From the NCBI RefSeq assembly GCF_003052585.1, contig NZ_QASN01000011.1, forward strand, positions 16,788 to 80,787: a stretch of DNA of 64,000 nt. The letters are read 5' to 3'. This document shows positions 54,835 to 62,451 of this stretch, piece after piece; position 1 is the stretch's first letter, and the number at the start of each line of letters is the position of its first letter. The translations under genes were made by a program, and so were the position numbers. The DNA is from Pseudomonas mangrovi. GTDB taxonomy: Bacteria; Pseudomonadota; Gammaproteobacteria; Pseudomonadales; Pseudomonadaceae. The notes beneath the pieces were generated by a model, which saw only the letters and a program-made list of their open reading frames with translations, was not told the DNA's origin and did not search any database.

Positions 54835-55116
54835 TCAGGCGGAGCCGGTGAGTTTGGCTAACAGAATGACTATTCCTAGTAGGGTCAGAATCCCTACGAC
54901 GGACACTGTGAAACGGGTCAGAGGCGCTGCCAGCTCATGCTCGCCTATCGACTGCCGCGGCCAGTTGCCCAGGCTCAACGCGCGGCATATGGGCCAGCCG
55001 ACGTACCAGGCGGTTATCTCGAAGAACAGCTCCATGGTCAACCAGATCAGAAATCGAATCAGTAGTCCCAGCGCGCGCAGCGTGGCTTTCAACAGTCCTT
55101 CTGCCAGCTCTTCCAT
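54835..55116 (-). CDS. Small membrane protein, 93 aa
   Basis: Two to three hydrophobic segments (about residues 17-42 and 72-90) around a polar stretch. The ATG at 55116 directly follows the TGA that would end the original reading frame of the P-loop kinase upstream, so the two were translationally coupled before the kinase frameshift. No family recognised. Confidence 0.6.
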   Translation of the reverse strand: MEELAEGLLKATLRALGLLIRFLIWLTMELFFEITAWYVGWPICRALSLGNWPRQSIGEHELAAPLTRFTVSVVGILTLLGIVILLAKLTGSA

Positions 55117-55619
55117 TCACAGGCCCAGGCGTATCAGCAGGGAAGAAACCAGCTCGTCGGGCGCGGCCGACACATCGAAAGGTTCACCCAGGGCGGTGTC
55201 ATTACTTCTACCCAGTGCCTGTCGCTCATGATGACGGTCTGCATCTCGAACGCCTGCTCGTCAATCGCGCGGGCACGCTGGCGAAGGCGGATTCGCCGCA
55301 GGTTTTCCTCAAGCGGCAGCTCGAGCAGGAAACAGCGCAGGTCCCTGTCGAGATCGCCGAGGCTCTGGCGCAGCTGGCTGAGCTCATCGGCTGTCTGCCA
55401 GATGTGGTTGATGATGAAGTGCTGATAGCCATGTGTCTGGTGGTGCCTGATCAGCAGCGACAAGGTGGCGTGCAGGTAGTCGAGTTCCGCCGCGGGTGCC
55501 GGATTGACTGCGATCATCTGATCGCCATCCAGCATCACGCTGGCCTCCAGTCGCTCCATCAGCGCCTCGGCGAGGGTGGATTTGCCAATACCAAGCGGGC
55601 CGTTCAGGACGATGATCAT
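55117..55619 (-). pseudogene. P-loop nucleotide kinase-like gene with a C-terminal frameshift
   Basis: The N-terminus MIIVLNGPLGIGKSTLAEALMERL has a Walker A (GPLGIGKST, residues 7-15). The sequence is a small P-loop kinase up to about residue 130. In the open frame it ends at 55134 with an implausible tail (RPRPTSWFLPC). In the next frame the same DNA gives GEPFDVSAAPDELVSSLLIRLGL, a typical end for this family, terminating at TGA 55119-55117 exactly against the next ATG. A one-base loss near 55234-55240 (just before the ATCATGAGC stretch on the minus strand) would restore one 167-residue protein. It could be a real mutation or a sequencing error. Confidence 0.75.
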
Positions 55620-55635
55620 GCTTCTCGCCGTGACC

Positions 55636-55866
55636 TCACATCGACTTGAGTCGCTTGAACCCGATAACGGCCATCCACCCGGCGCCCAGGGTGCAGAGTG
55701 CGAAGGCCGGGTAGTGAAGGTAAGGGCTGCGACCCAGACCGAGCAGGCTGTTTTCGCTGGGACCGGAGATCATCAGGTACAGGTTGACGAGCGCCAGCAA
55801 CACGAAAAACAGGCTGCATATCAGCACGACAGGTTTGGACTGGCTGCCGTTGGTGTAGTCGGTCAT
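55636..55866 (-). CDS. Two-helix membrane protein, 76 aa
   Basis: Start ATG 55866 with AAGGAAGGAAG upstream. Two membrane helices (about residues 12-34 and 50-69) separated by a short polar loop SGPSENSLLGLGRS. It lies 16 bases upstream of the kinase-like gene and is probably in its operon. Family unknown. Confidence 0.65.
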   Translation of the reverse strand: MTDYTNGSQSKPVVLICSLFFVLLALVNLYLMISGPSENSLLGLGRSPYLHYPAFALCTLGAGWMAVIGFKRLKSM

Positions 55867-55942
55867 TTCTATCTTCCTTCCTTGGTTGTGTGGGGGTGGT
55901 TGATCAATCGGATTTCTGGCGAAGAGTGCCGACCGGGCGCGC

Positions 55943-56431
55943 TCACGGAGCGGATATGCCCAGCAGGTGGCGGATCATTTCAGCGTCGTCGATCCGGTAT
56001 ATCGGCGTGATCATCTTCGACAGCGGCGTGGCGTACCCCGCGGGGTCGAATCGCCAGATGCCCGAATCGGTGTCGGTGGAAATGTACAGGCTGTAACCGA
56101 ACGTCGAGTAGTCGACACTGCGCCAGGACGCTCTGGGCATCTGCGTCTTGCCGGACCAGAGCTCATGGAACTGTTCCAGCGCCGCCGCCGCTGACAGCTC
56201 GGCCACGACCGCGCCTTCACGACTCACGACCCGGACCAGCCGGATGTTGGTGGTGTCAGCCATGTGAGCATTGTCCGCGACGGGGGAGCAGGGTGCGTTC
56301 ACCGCTCGACCCGGGCCAGGCGGAACAGCGAAGGCGTCATCAGTTGCTGCAAGCGCGGCAAGAGAGCATGAAAAAGCCAAGGCCAGCAACCTGGCTCGCC
56401 TGCTACCTGTGGCATTCGTGCGGCAGTGCAT
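55943..56431 (-). CDS. Secreted hypothetical protein, 162 aa
   Basis: An Arg-rich start followed by a hydrophobic stretch and AFA cleavage site suggests a signal peptide of about 35 residues. The mature part has TFGYSLYISTDTDSGIWRFDPAGYATPLSK and a final RIDDAEMIRHLLGI. No known domain recognised. An internal ATG at 56263 (MADTTNIRLV) would give a cytosolic 106-residue form and cannot be excluded. Confidence 0.6.
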   Translation of the reverse strand: MHCRTNATGSRRARLLALAFSCSLAALAATDDAFAVPPGPGRAVNAPCSPVADNAHMADTTNIRLVRVVSREGAVVAELSAAAALEQFHELWSGKTQMPRASWRSVDYSTFGYSLYISTDTDSGIWRFDPAGYATPLSKMITPIYRIDDAEMIRHLLGISAP

Positions 56432-56585
56432 AGTTCAGGCTCTTTTTGTTCGGCAGCGCGTCGTGACGGCCGCGCCACCGCTGTCGTGGAAGTCGAAACC
56501 AGAGGCCTTGCGTTACTTTGCGTCCTTCACAAAGCTCCCTTCTCACGGGTCGGCGCAGGTGGACGGCCTGCGTGGCGTCTCAAGG

Positions 56586-57230
56586 TCAGGCCGTCGAGTA
56601 CAGGTCAGCATTCTTCCGGAAATCGAAGATGGCACGCTCTTCGGAGCGAACCTTGACCCGCGTCGGTGCGTACTGGCGGAGTATCTCTTCGAGTGGAATT
56701 TCCTGCCCTTTCGGGAAGGGTGCGCACAGGTAAGGCCGCCCCTCAGCTGACAGAGAAACTGCGGCGCGCATTCGCGTCGATACGCTCCAGGAGCCGTACT
56801 CACCCGATGTCAGAAAGACAACGATCGTGCGACCTAGATAGGTCGTTTCGTCCGGTTCGATAGTCTTCAACCGGGCCGCCAACATCACCTCGTCAATCGC
56901 CGTCCACGCGAAGGACTGCGTCCGCGCGCCGAGATAGGCCGTAATCGATATTCCGAGGGAGTCCGCAGAGAGCACGTGAAATCCCGGTTCGCCCACAATT
57001 CTCCTGGACTCGACAATCAAGCGAAGCATCAGGGCTGTCCCGGCGAGCCCAAAGAAGAAGGAAAATGCAGACAGGAAGACTCGCGGAGCATCGGGTCGCT
57101 CACTCAGCAGATACGCGCCAACCGCAACGCCCAGACACGCCAGCCCGGAGGCGCAGGAATAGGCAATGACATCCCACTTCTCGCGGTAGACCAGCAACGC
57201 TTTATCGATTTCTTGCCAGCGCAGTCTCAT
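56586..57230 (-). CDS. Two-helix membrane protein with PH-like C-terminus, 214 aa
   Basis: Two helices at about residues 19-41 and 52-72 are followed by a soluble beta-rich part (GFHVLSADSLGISITAYLGARTQSFAWTAIDEVMLAAR...) resembling bacterial PH-like domains. No enzyme motif. It may be an inner-membrane protein with its C-terminus in the cytosol. It is separated by 107 bases from the WG-repeat gene upstream. Function unknown. Confidence 0.7.
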   Translation of the reverse strand: MRLRWQEIDKALLVYREKWDVIAYSCASGLACLGVAVGAYLLSERPDAPRVFLSAFSFFFGLAGTALMLRLIVESRRIVGEPGFHVLSADSLGISITAYLGARTQSFAWTAIDEVMLAARLKTIEPDETTYLGRTIVVFLTSGEYGSWSVSTRMRAAVSLSAEGRPYLCAPFPKGQEIPLEEILRQYAPTRVKVRSEERAIFDFRKNADLYSTA

Positions 57231-57337
57231 GCCAATCCTGGTTTCGTTGTGGAACGCTTACGCTGCGAAAGTTGGTTGACCGGTTCAAGTGCCGACGCGC
57301 TGATTGAGTCTGGCAGTTCTATCGTGGGGATTTCACC

Positions 57338-59248
57338 TCATTCTGCATCGAAGCTACCGCTCCCTCGGTATCCATCGCCGATCCACCTGGGTGGGTTGTC
57401 ACGCAGGCCTGCTCGATATTCCAGCAGGGCGCGATTCCAAAGCACGCTGCTTTCGTAAGGGTCGCCGCTGAACTGCTCGGGGTAGTGATGACTCGATCCG
57501 CGCGGATGGTATGCCTCACGGCAGTCGATGCCACTGCGCCTTTGCCCGTTCGGGCCAATCGCACACCATGTCGTTGCGTCGGGCGCTGCAGCCCATGAAA
57601 TGCCATGCTCGAAGCAGGAGAGTGCGCGAAACCGCGGCTCAATGACTGTTTTCCCATCTTTATCTTGAAAGCCCCACAGACCCTCTCGTTCGAAGAAGCG
57701 CAATCCGCCCGCGCAGGTCAGCGCCTGTCGGGCGGTAGGCTCTGGGGTAGGGTCTTCAACGCGTTCACCGTACGCATTGATCCAGTATCGATCGTCAGCC
57801 GCATCCACTATGAAAGAGCCTTTGTCCGCAGGCCGCAATGCGTCGAAGCTCGGCTTGACCGTGAAGGCTCCGGCGCGATCGATGATTCCCCATTTGCCAT
57901 CGACCTTTACCGCTGCGTGGTCACCGGAAAACGAATAGCTGCTCTCGAAGCCATTCTTGCCGCGGAGAACGGAGCCGTTCTCCAGGACGACGAACCATTT
58001 TCCATGCCGCTGTGCAGAGAAGGGGCCTGGGCACTCCTGCCCGAGTATATGCTTCATATCAAAAGGCCCAACCGGTCTGCCATTCCCCGGTACCCGAAAC
58101 TCGACACTCTCGCCGCGCCGGATAACGCTCAGGCCGCCAGGGCACTGGAGCAATGGCGTCCCGTCAAGTTGGTCGGGGATCAGGCTCCCGTCGGGCTCGA
58201 CGCTATGCCAGGTTTTGCCGATCCGGCCCCGTGGCAAGCCGCCTTGCTGGTCAATGTCGATCTCGTCGAAATAGCGGTCGGCGAGCAGCGTGCCGTCGGC
58301 GCGCACGATGCCCTCTCTGGACTTGCTGGGGGTGCCATCGGGTTTGTACGGCTGCGCTTCACGTGCATGGCCATATCCGCCACGCCAATAACGTAGATGC
58401 GCGAATTTCAGCGGAACGACCAGTTTGCCGTCGCGATCGACGGCGCCCCAGCGTTGGTGGTTGAGGCGTGGCTGGGAAGAGGGTGCATGGCTCGGCGTCG
58501 CTGCGACTACCGCATGCGTTTCGCTGAGCGACTGCACGTGATGGTATCGCGGGCTCACTTGCCAGGTTCCGTCGGACCGCAGAAGGCCCCAGAGATATTC
58601 GTGCCTTCCGATGCTTTTTCCAGCCCAGATAAGTCCGCGTTCCGGCTTGTCGAAGCGTGCGAATTTAAGGTTCTGATCGGAAAGCCATCCTCTTTGGATA
58701 TGGAAAAGCCCTGCACCTTGCATTGAAATAAACGAAGAGGAATCGTTAAACGCACCCAATTTTCTGTCAGTGAGCGGACTGTTCTGCTGTCCCTCTCGCA
58801 GGGGTTCCGCGAGGAATGTATCGCCGCTAAAAGGGATGATCCGTCTGAATCGAGGCGCAATAACAAGCCCCCCTGATCGATTGATAATCCCTGAAGCGTT
58901 GTCTAAACGGATTTCTGCGTATTCATCGGAAAAGCTTCCTGCGTTCTCAAAGCGAGGGGCAATGACGATTTCCCCAGTCGTATCGATAAAGCCATAGAAC
59001 CCGTCAATGCGAACGGCAGCCAGGCCTTCGCTAAACGGACGCGCCACCTCAAATCGTGGCGGGATATGCTCCTGATGACCGCTTTCTTCGATATAGCCGC
59101 AAAGCCGGAAGGGGCCGCTACATCGCGGGATCAGTTCTGGGCTGCCGTTTGCAGCAGGTGCTGGTAAGGGTGCAAGCGAAGCGAGGACAGTGATAGCCAA
59201 TAGACCGGCGTGCCCAAGCCAACTCCTAAATTCGTCCGTTGAACGCAC
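57338..59248 (-). CDS. Secreted WG-repeat protein, 636 aa
   Basis: GTG 59248 follows GAAAGGAGATCC, which fixes the start. A hydrophobic N-terminus (LLAITVLASLAPLPAPAA) is a likely signal peptide. The rest holds repeated WG-type units, each reading roughly [WY]G-I/F-[IV]-D/N-xxG-xxVI/V-xPRF, for instance DGFYGFIDTTGEIVIAPRF, ASGIINRSGGLVIAPRF, KWGIIDRAGAFTVKPSF and LWGFQDKDGKTVIEPRF. Several Cys are spread through the chain. WG-repeat proteins probably form beta-propeller-like or solenoid surfaces for protein binding; their roles are mostly unknown. The next gene to its right is the first of the integron cassette region. Confidence 0.85.
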   Translation of the reverse strand: MRSTDEFRSWLGHAGLLAITVLASLAPLPAPAANGSPELIPRCSGPFRLCGYIEESGHQEHIPPRFEVARPFSEGLAAVRIDGFYGFIDTTGEIVIAPRFENAGSFSDEYAEIRLDNASGIINRSGGLVIAPRFRRIIPFSGDTFLAEPLREGQQNSPLTDRKLGAFNDSSSFISMQGAGLFHIQRGWLSDQNLKFARFDKPERGLIWAGKSIGRHEYLWGLLRSDGTWQVSPRYHHVQSLSETHAVVAATPSHAPSSQPRLNHQRWGAVDRDGKLVVPLKFAHLRYWRGGYGHAREAQPYKPDGTPSKSREGIVRADGTLLADRYFDEIDIDQQGGLPRGRIGKTWHSVEPDGSLIPDQLDGTPLLQCPGGLSVIRRGESVEFRVPGNGRPVGPFDMKHILGQECPGPFSAQRHGKWFVVLENGSVLRGKNGFESSYSFSGDHAAVKVDGKWGIIDRAGAFTVKPSFDALRPADKGSFIVDAADDRYWINAYGERVEDPTPEPTARQALTCAGGLRFFEREGLWGFQDKDGKTVIEPRFRALSCFEHGISWAAAPDATTWCAIGPNGQRRSGIDCREAYHPRGSSHHYPEQFSGDPYESSVLWNRALLEYRAGLRDNPPRWIGDGYRGSGSFDAE

Positions 59249-59346
59249 ACCGGATCTCCTTTCAATTCAATATCGCGCCAGCGCGCACCCTCGTCGTGCC
59301 AGTTCAAGAGAGGGTGAGAGTACTCGTGCTCAATGAGGGGCCACAG

Positions 59347-59733
59347 TTACTCCCAGATCACATTGGAGACTCCTGGGATCAAGGGCACCAGTTCAGCGAC
59401 ATGAGCCTTTAGCTTTTCAACTTCAGAAGTAGGATCGATACGCCTAAACAGACGCTGCATCAGCGAAGGCTCTGCCACCGGGAACACAGACCACTCGGTT
59501 GTGCTTCCATCCGTGTTGCCGCAGCCGAGCCAAAGCATGAATGGTTTGCGCACGACCATGATCACCCAGCCGAAATCTTCGGGGATCACCCCCTCAACGG
59601 ACACTCCCCGCTCCTTGAGACGCTCAGCCAACCATTCAGCCAAGGCCTTGCCGAAGCGCCCGGGATTGGTTTGTTCGTCTTCACCGGGAATAGGCTTGAA
59701 GAAATCCGTCGTGAATGTAACTTGTGGACCCAT
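59347..59733 (-). CDS. Hypothetical protein, last cassette of the integron array
   Basis: A 128-residue cytosolic protein (MGPQVTFTTDFFKPIPGEDEQTNPGRFG start; central VEGVIPEDFGWVIMVVRKPFMLWLGCGN; Leu/Val-rich C-terminus). The ATG at 59733 lies 9 bases past the degraded core of the attC at 59743-60010, the normal position of a cassette start. No attC is seen downstream of its stop, so either the array ends here or that attC has been lost. Similar proteins occur as integron cassettes; function unknown. Confidence 0.72.
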   Translation of the reverse strand: MGPQVTFTTDFFKPIPGEDEQTNPGRFGKALAEWLAERLKERGVSVEGVIPEDFGWVIMVVRKPFMLWLGCGNTDGSTTEWSVFPVAEPSLMQRLFRRIDPTSEVEKLKAHVAELVPLIPGVSNVIWE

Positions 59734-59742
59734 GTCTATGAC

Positions 59743-60010
59743 GCCCGGCGTTTGGTTAAGGGGCGGGCTTTAGTCCGCCCCAGTGAGTGAAGCGGTCGAA
59801 ACAGGCGAGTCCTGCAGCGGAACAAGGCCGATAACAATGCTGATCCACGTGATCGCTTGAGCGCTTGGCCCCCGCTGTGCGAACTACAGAATGGCCAGGG
59901 CAAGCAGCCCACCGAAAGGCCGGATATACGGATGCAATCGCGCTGACGATAGGATCAAAAAAGAGCTATTGCTCACTGCTTGTGAGGGGAGTCCATATAC
60001 ATTGTTAGGT
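59743..60010 (-). other. attC site 1, core decayed and interrupted by an IS relic
   Basis: Left arm 59743-59794 (GTTTGGTTAAGGGGCGGGCT, then GTCCGCCCCAGTGAGTGAAG) and right end 60001-60010 (ATTGTTAGGT) are parts of one attC, split by 206 bp of IS sequence. The core site that should read GTTAGGC on the minus strand is changed to GCCGGGC, so recombination here is unlikely. Confidence 0.8.
59795..60000 (+). mobile_element. Orphan 3' non-coding end of an IS1111-group element
   Basis: Starts GTCGAAACAGGCGAGTCCTG and ends GTCCATATAC. It matches 61684-61888 of the intact element with only about six differences over 206 positions, but no transposase or left end is present. The left junction joins attC sequence (GTGAAGCG) straight to an internal IS position, so this is an internally deleted or non-autonomous copy. 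The guide-like segments TAACAAT (59832-59838), GCGAAC (59879-59884) and ATATAC (59924-59929) are all retained. Confidence 0.85.
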
Positions 60011-60013
60011 GCC

Positions 60014-60463
60014 TCACTGTGAAGTTGGGCTGGACGCCTTTTTTAGGAGGCCTTTACCCAGAATAAGTGGGGAGTCACCCTGAAGCCCAGGATATATCTC
60101 CTCTAAGCTCTCCCAGCTCAAGGAGTCACCCTCCAAGGTGGCTTTTCCCAAAACAATAGTTCCGGTTCTTTCGCTTCTGACGCTGAGAATGGCTGTATTT
60201 CCGATAGCTATTCCGTTCACTGATTCTGGGCCGCCCTCATTGATCCTGCCGCAGCCTACGGTGTAGAACTGATGGCTGCCAGTGATGCGCTCGCCAGCCT
60301 GTGTGAGGTTGAAATGTGCGGCTCCGCACTCAGCCATTTGCTGTTTCTGCTGCTCGGAGCGGAGGTCAATAGACCACTCACCGCTAAAGTCTTGAGCGTG
60401 CGCCGAGGCTGCGCATGAACTGATGAGAAGCACTCGAAGTAGGTATGTTTTCAGCGATTCCAT
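60014..60463 (-). CDS. Secreted hypothetical cassette protein, 149 aa
   Basis: Signal peptide MESLKTYLLRVLLISSCAASAHA, then a mature part starting QDFSGEWSIDL, a lipocalin-like or META-like opening, with Cys pairs in AECGAAHF and VGCGRINE. It ends KKASSPTSQ. It is flanked by attC sites on both sides (60469 side at its start, 60010 side at its stop), so it is one cassette on the minus strand. The periplasmic location fits many integron cassettes of unknown function. Confidence 0.78.
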   Translation of the reverse strand: MESLKTYLLRVLLISSCAASAHAQDFSGEWSIDLRSEQQKQQMAECGAAHFNLTQAGERITGSHQFYTVGCGRINEGGPESVNGIAIGNTAILSVRSERTGTIVLGKATLEGDSLSWESLEEIYPGLQGDSPLILGKGLLKKASSPTSQ

Positions 60464-60585
60464 GCTGCACCTAACGTTTGGTTAAGGGGCGGGCGTTAGC
60501 CCGTTTCAGTGAGCGTAGCGAACGATTCCCCTCGCACCACCTTCTTCTATAACCAGGAAGGTGATGACACGCGGGGCGAGTCGGG

Positions 60586-61629
60586 ATGAAACGTATAGCA
60601 GTTGATCTGGCCAAGTCCGTTTTCCAGGTTGCCGAGAGTATCCATGCCGGGCAGGTGGCGCAGCGCAAGCGGCTGAGCCGTGAGGCGTTTGTTCGGTATA
60701 TACAGCAGCAGCCGGAACCGGTCGAGTGGCTGATGGAGGCCTGTGGCACAGCTCACTATTGGGGGCGAGTTCTGCAGGCGCGCGGGCATCGGGTGCGGCT
60801 GATTCATACGCGTTACGTACGCGCCTATCGGCTGCGCAGCAAGACAGATCGCAGCGACTGCGATGCCATTCTCGAGGCCGGGCGCCGTGCCGACTTACAT
60901 GCGGTACCTGTGAAAAGTCAGGAACAGCAACTCCTGCAGCAGCTTCACGGCCTGCGCGAAACCTGGAAGAAGAGCCGCACCCAGCGCATCAACCTGTTGC
61001 GCGCCATCTTGCGCGAAGCGGGGGTAGAAGCACCGACCAAGACCCGAGAGTTCATTCAGAGTGCACACAGCCTGGTCGAGTGCGAAGAGCTTGCGCCGCT
61101 GCGCCCGGAGCTGCATCTGGTCCTGGCCGAGATCAACCTCTACGAGCAGTGCATGGCCGAAAGCGAGGAGCGCATCAAGCGCTGGCATGCCGAGGACGAC
61201 ATCGTCCGCAAGCTCGACGAAGTTAGCGGCATCGGTGTGCTGACCGCCAGCGCGGTGAAGAACGCCGTCGGCCAACCGGAGCGCTTCGCCAATGGGCGAC
61301 AGCTCAGTGCCTGGCTGGGCATGACCCCGCGTGAGCACAGCAGTGGCCATCGTCGGCGACTGGGGAAGATCAGCGGCCAGGGCAACACCTACGTGCGTAC
61401 CTTGCTGATCCACGGTGCGCGCTCGGCCCTGCTGGCGGCCAAGCGCTGCCGCAACCGCACACCGGAACGACTGACGCGTCTGCAGCTGTGGGCTGTGCAG
61501 ACGGCCGACCGCATCGGCCACAACAAGGCGGCGGTAGCGCTGGCGAACAAGATGGTAAGAATCTGCTGGGCAGTGTGGTGCCACGAGCGACGCTTCAGTG
61601 GCGACTGGCAGAGTGCAAGGCCCGCCTGA
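60586..61629 (+). CDS. IS110-family transposase (IS1111 group)
   Basis: A 347-residue DEDD transposase. The N-terminal RuvC-like domain carries Asp7 (IAVDLAKSVF), Glu51 (WLMEACG) and the Asp pair in KTDRSDCDA (residues 86-94). The C-terminal Transposase_20 domain has VSGIGVLTASAV, FANGRQLSAWLGMTPREHSSG and GQGNTYVRTLLIHGARSALL with the conserved Ser. The frame is complete, so the element may be active. Unlike the cassettes it is read on the + strand. The left non-coding end is only about 60 bp and the right about 259 bp, the IS1111 arrangement. Confidence 0.95.
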   Translation: MKRIAVDLAKSVFQVAESIHAGQVAQRKRLSREAFVRYIQQQPEPVEWLMEACGTAHYWGRVLQARGHRVRLIHTRYVRAYRLRSKTDRSDCDAILEAGRRADLHAVPVKSQEQQLLQQLHGLRETWKKSRTQRINLLRAILREAGVEAPTKTREFIQSAHSLVECEELAPLRPELHLVLAEINLYEQCMAESEERIKRWHAEDDIVRKLDEVSGIGVLTASAVKNAVGQPERFANGRQLSAWLGMTPREHSSGHRRRLGKISGQGNTYVRTLLIHGARSALLAAKRCRNRTPERLTRLQLWAVQTADRIGHNKAAVALANKMVRICWAVWCHERRFSGDWQSARPA

Positions 61630-61683
61630 CGGCGGGGGTAATCAGCAAGTGGTTTTCTGGTGGTTGTGGTGAGAGGCGAGACT

Positions 61684-61888
61684 GTCGAAACAGGCGAGTC
61701 CTGCAGCGGAACAAGGCCGATAACAATGCTGATCCACGTGATCGCTTGAGCGCTTGGCCCCCGCTGTGCGAACTACAGAATGGCCAGGGCAAGCAGCCCA
61801 CCGAAAGGCCGGATATACGGATGCAACCGCGCTGACGACAGGATCAAAAAAAGCTATTCCTCACTGCTTGTGGGGGGAGTCCATATAC
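61684..61888 (+). ncRNA. Putative bridge/seeker guide RNA region of the IS1111-group element
   Basis: The 259 bases after the transposase stop are non-coding, and the last 205 are conserved with the orphan copy at 59795-60000. In IS1111-group elements the guide RNA is encoded in the 3' end. Three matches fit that role. TAACAAT (61721-61727) is complementary to the attC right flank TTGTTA. GCGAAC (61768-61773), in a small CTGT/ACAG stem-loop, equals the attC left flank AGCGAACGA. ATATAC (61813-61818) equals the terminal six bases of the IS (61883-61888). Exact RNA ends are not known. Confidence 0.6.
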
Positions 61889-61913
61889 GAGTTGTTAGCC
61901 GTTTTTTGACCGG

Positions 61914-62378
61914 CTAATCAGCCTCTGTAAAGAGAATATCTAGCAATCCTGCGAAATTTTCTGCTACTGGATAAACACCCTCTGGTCCTGGGACCTCATG
62001 GAACCAGAAGACCACCGAAGGCTCAATGGCAGAGGAAGAGTACGAGAAGCAAAGATAATCTCCGCCTCCGCCTGCCGCAAAGGGAAGTAAATTCTCCGGA
62101 AGATCTTGATGCTTGCGCAGCCTAATAAGAGTGCTCAGCACATTCTCGTGCTCGGAGAACGGATTCAAAGTCATGAGTATGCCGAAGCCAGCAATAAATA
62201 GCTCATTACCAACATTTACCCTGAAGCTAGATTTGCTGGGGTAGGAGTTGGGAAACCTCTGAACAATTTCTCGGTAATCGGCTGGGAGATTAAAGCCCGT
62301 AATTTTCTCAAAGCCCTCAATTTGTTGGGCTGAAAGAGGTTGGCTTTCACATATAGATGTATCCCATTCCACTCTCAC
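61914..62378 (-). CDS. SMI1/KNR4 (SUKH) family protein, integron cassette
   Basis: A 154-residue SUKH-fold protein: LSAQQIEGFEKITGFNLPADYREIVQRF near the N-terminus is the family signature. FAAGGGGDYLCFSYSSS and PVAENFAGLLDILF near the end match the later strands and helix. SUKH proteins are commonly immunity proteins against toxic nucleases or deaminases. The start is GTG 62378 (MRVEWD); no ATG is available. The gene lies between attC 3 and attC 2, and no toxin gene is in the cassette. AT content is higher than in the core genome. Confidence 0.85.
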   Translation of the reverse strand: MRVEWDTSICESQPLSAQQIEGFEKITGFNLPADYREIVQRFPNSYPSKSSFRVNVGNELFIAGFGILMTLNPFSEHENVLSTLIRLRKHQDLPENLLPFAAGGGGDYLCFSYSSSAIEPSVVFWFHEVPGPEGVYPVAENFAGLLDILFTEAD

Positions 62379-62388
62379 TTCTCCTGAC

Positions 62389-62447
62389 GGCTAACGTTGG
62401 AAATTAGCGGCCCGCTTTAGCGGGTCCGCTAGATTGATTTGTTAGCA
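62389..62447 (-). other. attC site 3, short divergent type (59 bp)
   Basis: Ends GGCTAAC and GTTAGCA, with the internal stem TAGCGG/CCGCTA and CCCGCT/AGCGGG. It lacks the GGTTAAGGGGCGGGCTTTAG and AGTGAGCGAAGCGAACGA blocks shared by the other sites, so this cassette comes from a different attC lineage. Confidence 0.85.
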
Positions 62448-62451
62448 GGCA

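Larger units (their letters stand above)
60526..61888 (+). mobile_element. IS110-family, IS1111-group insertion sequence in attC
   Basis: About 1363 bp. The left end begins TTCCCCTCGCA close to the junction. The right end is GGGGGGAGTCCATATAC, whose subterminal inverted repeat (CTCCCCCCACA on the other strand) lies a few bases in from the end, as in the IS1111 group. There is no obvious target duplication. Insertion into attC sites of integrons, in one orientation, is a known habit of one branch of this group. The boundary may be off by a few bases on the left. Confidence 0.85.
60469..61900 (-). other. attC site 2, interrupted by the intact IS1111-group element
   Basis: Arms 60469-60525 (ACCTAACGTTTGGTTAAGGG through GAGCGTAGCGAACGA) and 61889-61900 (GAGTTGTTAGCC) are the two parts of one attC with intact GTTAG cores. 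The element sits in the right arm between GAACGA and GAGTTGTTAG. Confidence 0.82.
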
